NCBI RefSeq assembly: GCF_029227915.1
Contig: NC_079884.1
Location: forward strand, 24,738,001 to 24,802,000
Direction of reading: 5' to 3'
DNA from: Hydractinia symbiolongicarpus
Lineage: Eukaryota > Cnidaria > Hydrozoa > Anthoathecata > Hydractiniidae
Length of the DNA stretch: 64,000 bases
A program made the translations under genes and the position numbers. Under the pieces are notes generated by a model. The model saw nothing but the letters and a program-made list of their open reading frames with translations, made no database searches and was not told the origin of the DNA. Position 1 is the stretch's first letter. Each line of letters starts with the position of its first letter. Of the stretch, positions 17,103 through 28,224 are shown piece by piece.

Positions 17103-20100
17103 GATGTTATTTCTGTTCAGTTGTGTTTTATTTTCCACATGAGATAACTGATTTACTTTTGTCATTTTATTATTCCCTTGTTTGATTGTGTTTGCTTGGT
17201 TTTTTGTACAGCCCAGGGTGTTCCTATCAATTTTCAGAAAACGTCTCTTGAAACCACAATATTTGAATGTTTTTTATAGTTGGACCTTACATGCGTAAAA
17301 TGTATTGTATTTCCAACAAGGTTGTTTGTTCACTCTTTAATTTGAGACATGATTATGACTTAAGGCCTATTGGGGTAAACATTAAGATAAAAATAGTCCT
17401 TTGTCATGTGTACCAAGCAGACAGGATTTTTGATTTTAAAAATTAGTTCATTACAGACAGATTAAGTGGTATAATTATTAATTTTGATTGATGAAAAGTG
17501 ATTAGGATATGCACTTTGTTTCTAATTTTTGATTTATAAACATCCAGCACATGATATTACAGAAAATATAATGGGCATAAAGTAGAACAATTTCCTTATA
17601 TTATAAGACATCAGTATACATGAAGTAAACTTCAGGTATTTATTTTTATTTGCAGTAAAATTCATTACCATGAATTCAATGAATTCATTACCATCCTCTG
17701 AAAAAGTTACAAGATACAAATTTGAGAGACATCTGAGTAGGTATATTAGTTTTAAATTTATCAAATATATAATATCAATATATTTATAAATCCCTTGATG
17801 CAAATTGCGGCTTAAGTATACTAAATTTAGTATGGCCAGCTTTAGGCAAAGGACATATCTTCAGGCTTTGTTTTTGTATTCACATTTTGTATTTAAGGGG
17901 TTCTAATTAGAACACAAAAAATGAGTGCTAAGAAAGTGGCAGCATGTGCTAGAATCAAAATATAGGTAATTGTAACCTCAGTTACAGGATAGATGGTTTC
18001 TATTTCAAAAAGAGAAAATATTTATGGAGCATCAAAGATCAAACCATGGTCACTCAACCTTTTTTTGTATCTATATTTATATCTGGTTTGTTTTCCCCAT
18101 GTAACCATTAGAAACATACAGTTTTAAAAGTATTTTATTTGTTTGTATAATATTGTTTGTGCATTTAAATGAAAAATTACTTTAAATATTTGTTTGTTTG
18201 TATTTACATAAATTTGTAATTGGAAACTAATCCTAACAAGTTGACTTTATGTAAAGAGGGTATTAACATGGTAAAACTAATGTTTAAAGTGTTGGAAAGT
18301 TGAAATTGCACTAAACAACTAGGATTGTCTCAGATTTTATAAAAATTGTTTCAGTGGCATTATCGAACTTTGTTTTTATTGCATAGTTTGTTCTGTATTT
18401 TTTTATGAGATACGTAGTTTTTTCAATATGTCTAAAAAATATTTCTGTATCTTTCTTTTGTTTATCTGTTTTATGTGCTCTCCTCAGTTGTTATTGCTGC
18501 TATGCATGTCCTTTAAACCAATAGGTTGTACTTTCTCAACAATATTGCCCTGTGAGTTCAAAACTAATGAAAGAATATATATTTATTTATTTTTTTTGTA
18601 TTTGTAAACAACTGTATTTTCAAAAACTTGTGTTTGTGTTGCTTTCTTTAACTTATGTGTTAACAAGGAAGTCTTTAATTAGTACATAGGTTACAGTACG
18701 ATTTATGCAAGTACAAAAAAAGAGTTCTGCAGATGTGGTTTCGTTTAGATATTAATGTTTTATGTATGGAGTATGGAGTGTGTGTTATAGTTTTGTTATT
18801 TAGTTTTTAATATTTATATATATATAGTTCTTTATGCTCATTGTTTGTGGCCAGTTGTTTTTTTTTGTATACTTTTTTTTGTTTGCATACGTTTCGTTTA
18901 TATCTCATACATAGATGTAAACATAAGTTTGTATCAACCTTAGTTGGGCTAGGTTCAAAAAGGTTAATAAAATTCTTTTTTCATACTTTTGCATTTATTT
19001 ATTTTTTTGTTATTGTATTTTTTACTTGTGAATGTCTAAAATACAACATGTTAGTTTTTCTCTAAACATATAAAACTGTGTTCGATGTTGATTGACAAGT
19101 ACATGTAGTGTGCAGATCCACATTCAGGTAAAATGTGATATTTATTATGTTAGCTACTGTTGTTATCATATTTTTTATAAAATAGACTGTTAAAGATAAC
19201 TTCTGAGTTTTATAAATGTTTACATAATTTCAGGTGGAAAAACACTCATTATAACACTGATTATATTTTGATCGTTTTTATAAAAACAGAATTTTAATTC
19301 TCCCTGACATTATTGTAAAAGAATTTACCCAAAAAGAAACTAGCACAAAGGTATTGCACATGGGTATAAATTTATTGCATGTGCAATTTTCACAGGCCTT
19401 ATTTAAATTAACTGCGTACAAACTTAAAATTTTATTCACTTAAATTTTGTTGACTCAAATACTATATTTATATTTTTTTGAATGTTGTTTTTATATTTGT
19501 CCTTTTTTCTTGTATTAGTTTTCTGGAGCAATTATTTCAACCATCTTGCTAGTTCAAACACATTAACTCAAATGTTTGGGTATTGCATAATCACAAAATT
19601 TGTTAGTTTCCATGAGCTTTTTTAATTTATTGTTTGCAAAATCTGAAAAACAAACATTAGGAAAATATAGTTCTGAGACAGTCAACTGTTGGCTTTAAAA
19701 AGGTGCAGAATCAGTTTCTAGGCCTAGAACTCAAGTTAACACTAGCTTTATGTAAATTATATACTACAATTTTTTTTTTAATTCCAAGATTTTGAGTTCT
19801 GTAATTATTTTTTCACTTAGGTATACAATGTTGTCATGAAAGTTCCAAGAATTTAATTTTTTATTGTGTTATGTTTATTGTATATAATGTTTTTACTTTC
19901 AGGTGCATTTGTAGTTTAAGAGGCTACTTTTTTTAATTTCCAATCCCTTCTTCTTTGTATTTTTTCCATTTTTCACTTAGTAATTAAGGTACTGTGTACT
20001 AAGAAAGGTTAAAACACAAACAAGTGTTTTTGTGTCATTGACTTGCCCTCACTGCCATGGGTAGTTAACAGAATTAAAAAATCATTTCCTATTAATAATT

Positions 20101-21676
20101 TCATGGTTGTTTATTATGCTAATTGCGAAAGTAACCAATTCATATCATCAATTAAAAACCTGTTAGATAAACAAAGAAGCATGTTTATAATTTTATTTCT
20201 TGATTTTATTTGAAGAGGTAAATGTTGTATTCATAAAGAAGGGACTCTGATGTTCCATTTTTATCATGGCCATTTTTTATACTTGAGTTTCAGAATCATA
20301 GCTATTTTGAATTACGTATAATTTATTATGGTGTCCCTTGGAGAGCTAATTTCACCTTAAGTTTGTTTGGCTTTTCCCAATGGAGTGAAACACTGATGTC
20401 AGCATTATTTCTGCAACGTCATCACAAATTCATTTGAATTTAATTTTGCCATCCGGGATGTCTGGTCTGAGTATGTATGTAGTATTTTAGGTGAAGTTTT
20501 TGAAAGTACAGTTAACATTTATTATAGACTAGGCTTGAATATACACGAAGGTCTCTGCTCCAGTTGCAATAAAACTTTATACTTGCATAGCCATTTCTTA
20601 TTTTTTTAAATAAAATATTTAGCAAATTTATTTAAAAAAATTCCATCGATAGTTCTTGTTAGCATTCTCTATGTAAAATTTAAAGCTTATAATTTATATT
20701 GTTCTGGGTTAATTAACTCAAATGTGTTTTTACTAATGTAAAGAAAAAATAAGGGTTACTTATCAAAGAGAAGTAAATATAAAAAATTCTAGTGTCAGGA
20801 ATTTTTATTTTTTAAACAATTTTATTAAATTAGTTGACTTATATATAATACTACTTATCATTGCAAGCAATAAAAAGAAGAATTCAAGATGTTATCTTGT
20901 GCAAAATGATCTTAAGTAACAATGTTAATAAATTCAGTCATGTTTGATAACAAATCCATTAACTAGTCAGATCTAAAAAAAGTTTCAATTAGCCAACTGC
21001 TGACAACCAATGTTTGTGTGAATGTTTTTTAATTATGTTTATTAATGACCTACCTATGGTAAGGTGTGGTTAATTTGCAATGATTAGGAAGCCTGAACAC
21101 AAGCATGTTTTTTAATCTGATTTAATTTGTTGTGGTTTTATTAACTGTATCAATATGTTAAAGTAAGAAAAATAATAGATGTCTGTCGTTGATCATGTGT
21201 GAATGAGTAACAATTTTTTTTGGTGTATAGTTTAATAAAGTTAGTTCTGAACGAAAATGACATATTACTGTCCAAGGTTGTTTGTGAGGATTTTATTTTG
21301 TGTGTATTTCAAAAATCCACCCCTTTAATTGAATGCCCCTCCACAGGAAATATTTATATAGGACCTCTTCCCCCTCTGTAACCAGCTTTTTATAAATAAA
21401 TAGCACTTAAATAGAGGTGCTTTTAAAGGATTTTTTAAAATAAGATCCCACCGTATCCATTTTACAACACATCCGTTTTACCTAACATGTTAATAATACA
21501 GTTGTGAGATTGTGCATTACCTCCCGATAACAATTACGATGTTCTTGCACGTAGAGGAATGTTAGTATGTGGTGTGATGCAGAGAGCAGTACAAGTATAA
21601 GAATATCTTGTAAACAGTCGCATTAGTGTGCTTTAAATGTATTTTTTTATTTGCTTAACCTGTTCATCTATCATAG
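17103..21676. other. AT-rich intergenic DNA between FKRP and SLC5A7
   Basis: I see no conserved frame, tRNA or clear transposon here, only homopolymer runs and TATA/ATTT simple sequence. It presumably holds the FKRP 3' end and the SLC5A7 promoter. A strong T-rich acceptor (CATAG at 21676) lies 31 bases before the SLC5A7 ATG and marks a likely 5'-leader splice site. Confidence 0.5.
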
Positions 21677-21707
21677 CGTTGAATAAAATAAAACAACAAT
21701 AACAGCA

Positions 21708-21879
21708 ATGAATATAGCCGGCCTTATCGGTATCATTGTCTTCTACATTCTTATTCTGGTGGTTGGCATATGGGCGGCTCGCAAGAAGAAACCAGCAGAG
21801 GAGGGTGGTGAGGAGACTGATGAAATTATCTTAGCAGGAAGAAGCATTGGTTGTTTTGTTGGTACTTTTACAATGACCG
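21708..21879 (+). CDS. SLC5A7: SLC5A7 exon 1
   Basis: Residues 1-58 (phase 1 end): first helix [16 protein letters not shown] and the start of FTMTATWVGG. Donor GGTAAC; splitting the Ala codon restores the family motif. Confidence 0.93.
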
Positions 21880-24800
21880 GTAACCCAATAATTGCCTTTG
21901 TGGGATATCAAGAGTATTTTAAATGATATGATTTTTATTATTGTTTTAAACTACTTGATGTGTGACATTTTTTATATAGCAACATGGGTTGGTGGCGGTT
22001 ACATCAATGGAACTGCAGAATTAGTATACACTGATGGTATGTCAGCTGCGCAAGCACCATGGGGTTATGCTATTAGTCTTATAATAGGTATGTTGTATTT
22101 AAGAGTTTTGGGTCTAGTCTGACCTAAAGATCTTCAAGGGTATCTTCATCATCATCATCATTCTCGGCTTAACGTCCGTTTTCCATGCTAGCATGGGTTG
22201 GACGGGGCATATTAATGACCCTCTTCCAATCTGATCTAGACTGTGTTAGATCTAAACTCAACTTCCTCTGTATCAAGTCTGTCCTTATAACTCCTGCCAA
22301 GTCTTTCTCGGTCTGCCTCTGGGCTTTGCCCCAGGAACTATCAAGTCTCTACACTTTCTTACCCAATTATCCTCCTCCATTCTTTCCAAGTGCCCCAGCC
22401 AATTCAATCTTCTTATCTGGATAACATCTTTAATTCTACAGAGACTTAGCCTGCTTCTTAGCTCATCTGAACTCTTTCTGTCTCTCAGACTGGCGTTACA
22501 CATCCACCTAACCATTCTCCTATCATTCCTTTCTAAACGGTCAAGATCTTTCTGCTTCACTGCCCATGTCCAACATAGCACTTCTTTCACAGGCCTCATA
22601 CAACCTACCTTTAACCTCAATTGACAGGACTCTGCTAGTCAACAAAGGAAGTAACTCTCTGAACTTTTTCCAAGCAGAAACTATCCTGCAAGTAACACTT
22701 CTTCCAACACCCCCTTCACTGCCCAACATATCACCTAAGTAACAGAAGTTCTCAACTATCTCTAACGAGCCACTGTTGTACATCATTAAAGCTGGAAATA
22801 CTTCATTCTCTATAATCTCACCTTTGCAACGCTTGCATGCAAACTGAATGTCAGCTCTTAACCTTCCACTAATACTACTGCACTTCTTATGTACCCAATG
22901 CTTGCAAGTCAGACAAAATATTACGTTACTACCAACCCATTTCCTGCAAACTCCACAAGGCCACTTTCCAACTACAAGGTCACACTTGGCTGCAATGCTA
23001 CTAATCATGACTTTAGACTTTGCTGTGTTTCCATTTAGCCCTTTCTCTTCTAGTCCTTTCTTCCACTTCTCAAACTTTTCAACTAATTCTTCCATCGACT
23101 CTGCTATGAAAACCAAATCATCTGCATACAATAACTCCCATGGACAACCTGTTCTGAACTCCATCGACAGCGCTTCTAAGACTAGAATAAACAACAAAGG
23201 ACTAAGTACAGAACCCTGATGTACACCAACATTTACACTAAATTCATCACTAAGTGAATCGTTAATCCTGACACGACTTCTAGCATTGCTGTACATAGAC
23301 TGTACCATCGTAACTAACCACTCATCCACACCTAATTTTCTCAAAGCCCACCAAATAACTTTACGTGGCACTCTATCAAAAGCTTTCTCTAAATCTACAA
23401 AGGCAAAATAGAGATTCTTTCTCTTTCCTCAATAATTTTCCAGAAGCTGTCTGAGTAAAAATATTGCATCTGTAGTGCCACGCCCTGGAACAAAACCAAA
23501 TTGCATCTTATCTATATCAATTCTTTCTCTAAGTAACTTATCAATCACTCTTTCAATAACTTTCATTACTTGATCAACCAACTTCAAACCTCTATAGTTA
23601 CCCCTTTCTAATGCATCACCTTGCGAAATCATAAGTTAAGTTCATGCACAACTTAATGTGTTAAAAATGTTTTTAAAATGTCACAACTGTTCCATTCTTT
23701 TTCGAGTTTTATTTGGGTAGGCTGAAATATATCATCTTAGGCAGTTAAGTTGTCAAAGTTCGAAAAAAATGATTCCAAACTGTTTAGCCCCAATGGTCAT
23801 TTTGTTGGTGATTTTCAAAAACCACTTGTTTTAAAAGTCTATAACTTTAGTGGATTGAGAAACTTCAAACTTGGTATGATACATTTTGAGACTGGTTTGA
23901 TGAAATTCAGCTAACAATCGTTACAATAATAGTACCTGATTCCTGAATTCAGCTGTTTTCTAAAACACTGTTAAATATTTTTGACAAAATATAAATTTTA
24001 ACAAGTTAAAAATGGCCCTTGTGATCGAAATAAATTAAAAAAAGGGAGCTAGATAAAACTGTTGTGTGAGCTTCAGCAGAGAATGCTGCAAAGTACAGCT
24101 TGAAGAGTAACCTTCCAGTACCTAACAATGTAAAATCATGTTTTGGACAATTAACTATCTGGACGGTAGCTAATCCATGTTCTTCAGTAAATATGCAGTG
24201 CGAAACTAACCATTTTTTTATCACATAAATACATTATACACCCTCTCTTAACCATTTATTATTATCAATCGAGTTTAATAAAAAACAATTTTTGTTTAAC
24301 AAAATACTGTATTTTAATTGTATAGGTGGTCTATTGTTTGCTAGAAAAATGCGCAAAGAAGGTCACGTGACCATGCTGGATCCGCTGCAAATCCAATACG
24401 GTAAAATCATGGGTGGAATACTATATTTGCCAGCGTTATTGGGCGAGACGTTTTGGTCGGCCGCCATCCTTGGTTCGCTGGGTGCAACTTTAAGCGTAGT
24501 GTTGGAAGTTCATATCGATTACGCTGTCATCGCTTCCGCTTGCGTTGCAGTAGGTTACACATTTTTTGGTGGTCTTTACGCCGTGGCGTTTACTGATGTT
24601 GTGCAGCTATTTTGCATATTCGTTGGACTGGTGGGTATTTTTTCTCAATATAACAGACTCTTACATCTACTAGTTTTTTTTCTTATCTTAGCCCACCTCT
24701 AGAAACTTCGAGACGTCTAAATATCATATTTCATGCGAAAATTAATCTATGCGATGTCTTGCTATAATCAGCATCTGTTGTTGACCCACCTTTTAAGTCT

Positions 24801-27800
24801 GTTTTACACAGTGTAAGAGCTTGCCGTACTGTTTAGCGTTACTTTAAAGTGATATTTTACTTGAAACTACATTCTAGTGTGTTAGTGACTTTATAGCTAC
24901 TTTATTGAAAGAAAATTTGGCGGGTAAAAATGTTCGCAAATTGAGCCTTTCGCGAAATTTTTTTGATTTCGCGGGGATTTGGTTTCACGGATCGAGGAAA
25001 ATTATGCATTTTGCGGGAATTTAATTTCGCGAATGGCCAAAATTGTTATATTTTTTTGTTCCTTTTTTGAACAAAGACAATCAAAATTCAACAATTAGTT
25101 TGTTTTTATTAACTACATTTTTAATTAAATTTCGTGACTGAAGAGAAAAAACTATTTTCGCTGGAAGGACGGGCCAAATCTCGAAATTCGCGAAATTTTC
25201 TTTCAATAAAGTTTTTGTTTTTGCTTCACTATTGATTTGTGCAAACTTGTATTCACATTTTTTAGTGGCTTACCATTCCATTTGCATTGACTCATGATAA
25301 TGTGAGTTCTCTGTCTACAAAACAAACTGAAATTGTTGGCAAAATAGAGGATCGCCATCTTGGTGTGTGGATCGACTCTGCGCTGCTTTTGGTAATTTCC
25401 ACCTGAATTTTATTTTCTATTTTTAAACTTAATTGTGGGCATTATTCAAGCGATGTATTGCTATACAAACTACCCTTCATAGCTGAATATTTCGAACATA
25501 TTCTGCTATTCTGCGGCCAGATCTCTCTTGTTTGGCTAAAACTCCTTATTCTCCTTTAATCTTGATTGATCAAACTTTTCAGTATCATGAACAAATATCT
25601 TTGTTCCCTGGACGATTTTCTCCCGTTTTCTCTTGACTTTTTGATAAAAAAAAGATTTTCCCAAACCGTTAAAATTTTCGATCTTTTTAAGTCTAATCTT
25701 CACTTTCTTATTTTATGTCTTAGAAAAAATTACATCTGATTGGATGGCAACAAAAAATTGCTGATTGCAGTTTCCAACCAACTTCTTGTGTTTCGTTGTC
25801 GCGAAATTTATGTAGTTACAGTCGGAACTCTCAATAATCCTGACAAAAAAAAAAATCAAATATCAAGGTTTTCTTTTTTTTGACGAGTTGTCGTATAACT
25901 CAGAAAAAAAATGATGTCGGAAGAAAGCTTAGAAGACACCTAAAGTGATCGATTTATAAATAAATACAACCCTACACCTTCAAAAGTTTAAAAACATTCG
26001 AAACACATCCGAAAGACATTTGCAAATTCAAAAATTTATATAGCGTTCGAACACATAAACAAAAATGTTTATGATGGGCTGTTTTCTATGAGCGGCATTT
26101 TCCAAAAAGTTCGAGATAACAACTAATTCGTTGCTAGGGACCAAAAATTATTTCAGGATAGGAAATAATTCGAACTAGCGTAGTTCGTGTTAACGGTACA
26201 GTTTTTAGTTAGCGATGCGATACTCTAAATGTTGACGGGGCCATGGTTTTTGTTTGAAATGGCGCGAACTTCGAGATAGTGCATTCTTGGGATGAGGAGA
26301 GTCGTCTGTATTTTCCTACATCTGAGATATCCCACAAGAAACCTTAAAAAATGTTGAATTCAGTCGAGTCTGTTTTTTACTTGGAAATATAACCTGTACG
26401 CATTGGTGTTCAGGTTATATTTTCACTGTTTTTCATTGTTTTTCTCGTTATTACCTTAGGTTAGTAAATTTTATGAATTTCGCGAATATTCGCGAAAATT
26501 TACCTTTACGAATCTTGCTTGAAGTAAAAAAAAAAATAGTTCGCTAAACTACTAGAAATAACTTATTCTCTCTAAATTAATTTTACTCATTTTTTCCAAA
26601 AACAAAACCTTTTTTCTGTCCGTTTTTACCGTAAAGAAACCTAAAATTATGTGACAGTGGTATTTCTAAGTTAAAGAACTGTAAACTTTACGTCGGTTTA
26701 TTTGTATTTTTAACAAAAAAAATTTAAATTGTATTTTATATAGTGTCTTGGAGGTATTCCCTGGCAAGTATATTTCCAACGTGTATTATCAGCGAAATCT
26801 GCAAGATACGCACAGATGTTGTCATTCACAGCTGCTTTTGGTTGTATAATCATGGCTCTCCCCGCCATCTTGATCGGCGGCATCGCTAAAGCAACAGGTG
26901 ACTCTTTTTATTTTTCTACGATCTCTTGCCATCGTCACTGTTAAAAAGTAACTTTACACATCGCCACGTCCTTGTTTTTAGATTGGGATACTGTTATAAA
27001 CGACAACTCGACGAAATATCTAAAAGCTGATGGAAGTATCGACGACAAACGCCTCGTGTTACCATTAGTTTTGCAGTATTTAACGCCCACATGGGTGTCG
27101 TTCATTGGACTGGGCGCCGTGTCGGCTGCTGTCATGTCTTCTGCAGACTCGTCGGTCTTATCAGCCAGCTCAATGTTTAGTTATAACATATACAAACTTG
27201 TCATACGGCAAAAGGTGGGTTAGCCAGTTGCAATGAAATGGTGCTAATGCTTGTTATTTTTGATCACTAACGCCTTAGCTGTAGACAGGAGAAAAAAACA
27301 AAGAAGTGATTTTGCTATTACTGGGTTTGGAAACAGCAAACCTTGAATAGCTGTTTTTAAGAAACCTACAAAAGCCTGAAATTTCTGAACAAATTAATCT
27401 ACAAAACTAAATTATCGCAAGTCATATTTTTAGTATTGTTTTGATTGCAATGGCCACTATCTATTGTGAAAATTAGTAAAATGGCCATCCATGGTGTAGA
27501 TTATGTACTGGCAAATTTTGACAATCTATACGACTGCTCCTATCTTCTTTTCCCTTATTACTGTTTGTTTTCTAAACTCATGCATATTAATTTTTTACAG
27601 GCATCTGGTAAAGAATTAATATGGGTGATTCGTGTTGGAATCTTCGTGGTGGGTGCTATCGCGACAGTGATGGGTTTAACCATCGAAAGTATTTACCAGC
27701 TTTGGGTGCTCTCTTCAGACTTGGTGTTCGTGCTGTTATTTCCGCAGTTGCTATGTGCAGTATACTTAAAGTTCGTGAACGTTTACGGTTCCATATGCGC

Positions 27801-28224
27801 CTTCTTTGTTGGAGCTGTGCTGCGTATTTTGGGTGGGGAATCAACCCTAGGTATACCGATCATGATAAGGTACCCGTTTTATGACGAAGAAAAAGAAATG
27901 CAACTGTTTCCGTTTCGAACCTTTGCAATGGGGTGTTCTTTGTTGACTTTAATTGTTGTCTCGCTTATTACAAACAGTATGTTCAAATCTGTGAAAGGCA
28001 CTCAGAGGTCGCCAGATGAAGTGGATATCATTAGAATTAGTTATAACAAAGAGCCTGAACAGGAGAAGGTGACGTCATTTTCTAGAATTAGCCGCTGGTC
28101 CGGTAGTTACAATAACATCACTGCAAGTGCTTCTGAGATAAAAGGCAGGGAAGATAAGTCATTGCTTAAAACTACCCTAACGCGAACCGAATCGGCTCGT
28201 AATACTAGTAATTTTGAAATGTAA
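21708..28224 (+). CDS. SLC5A7: High-affinity sodium- and chloride-dependent choline transporter, seven coding exons
   Basis: Exons: 21708-21879, 21980-22087, 24326-24630, 25266-25391, 26744-26897, 26982-27214 and 27601-28224. All splice sites are GT-AG and all phases close, giving 573 residues (human 580). Conserved blocks follow the family in order: [18 protein letters not shown] around the first exon junction, [61 protein letters not shown] (sodium site helix) and SSDLV..FPQLLC. The family has 13 membrane helices and takes choline into neurons for acetylcholine synthesis. The cytoplasmic tail keeps a dileucine-type endocytic motif EDKSLL (550-555) where vertebrate transporters have DKTILV. 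Orthology is firm; neuronal expression is inferred. Confidence 0.95.
21980..22087 (+). CDS. SLC5A7: SLC5A7 exon 2
   Basis: Residues 58-94: [12 protein letters not shown] block. Acceptor TATATAG, donor GGTATG, phase 1 to phase 1 (108 bases). Confidence 0.93.
22140..23635 (-). mobile_element. 5'-truncated RTE-like LINE copy in SLC5A7 intron 2
   Basis: The sequence runs 3' to 5' on the plus strand, starting with an (ATC)n tract, which is the (GAT)n tail of the element. It is closely similar to the longer copy at 40.8-44.2 kb. It encodes the C-terminal half of the reverse transcriptase (palm with YADDLV), the zinc-finger insert and the C-terminal region, with frame changes near 22,550 and 23,400. 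It is antisense to the host gene. Confidence 0.9.
23636..24325. other. SLC5A7 intron 2, remainder
   Basis: AT-rich, with no coding or repeat structure I can name. Confidence 0.5.
24326..24630 (+). CDS. SLC5A7: SLC5A7 exon 3
   Basis: Residues 94-195: from GLLFARKMR through [13 protein letters not shown]. Acceptor GTATAG, donor GTGGGT, ends in phase 0. Confidence 0.93.
24899..25212. mobile_element. MITE with perfect 20-bp terminal inverted repeats, SLC5A7 intron 3
   Basis: ACTTTATTGAAAGAAAATTT at 24899-24918 is the exact reverse complement of 25193-25212. The interior is full of TTTCGCGAA words, which recur elsewhere in the window (26.48, 28.54 and 30.8 kb). There is no coding capacity. Confidence 0.75.
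25266..25391 (+). CDS. SLC5A7: SLC5A7 exon 4
   Basis: Residues 196-237: [11 protein letters not shown] and the extracellular loop to WIDSALLL. It is 126 bases, phase 0-0. Too short for a long open frame, but placed by family alignment. Confidence 0.9.
25392..26743. other. SLC5A7 intron 4
   Basis: AT-rich. The one clear structure is a perfect 18-bp palindrome TTCGCGAATATTCGCGAA at 26479-26496, probably part of a decayed relative of the TTTCGCGAA MITE. Confidence 0.5.
26744..26897 (+). CDS. SLC5A7: SLC5A7 exon 5
   Basis: Residues 238-289: [16 protein letters not shown] and the helix ending in [11 protein letters not shown]. Acceptor TATATAG, donor GGTGAC, ends in phase 1. Confidence 0.92.
26982..27214 (+). 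CDS. SLC5A7: SLC5A7 exon 6
   Basis: Residues 289-366: [15 protein letters not shown] and the [18 protein letters not shown] sodium-site helix. Acceptor TTTTTAG, donor GGTGGG. Confidence 0.93.
27601..28224 (+). CDS. SLC5A7: SLC5A7 exon 7 (last coding exon)
   Basis: Residues 367-573: the last membrane helices, then a cytoplasmic tail of about 85 residues with Ser/Thr-rich stretches and the dileucine-type motif. Acceptor TTTTTTACAG. TAA ends at 28224. Confidence 0.93.
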   Translation, partial: ASGKELIWVIRVGIFVVGAIATVMGLTIESIYQLWVLSSDLVFVLLFPQLLCAVYLKFVNVYGSICAFFVGAVLRILGGESTLGIPIMIRYPFYDEEKEMQLFPFRTFAMGCSLLTLIVVSLITNSMFKSVKGTQRSPDEVDIIRISYNKEPEQEKVTSFSRISRWSGSYNNITASASEIKGREDKSLLKTTLTRTESARNTSNFEM

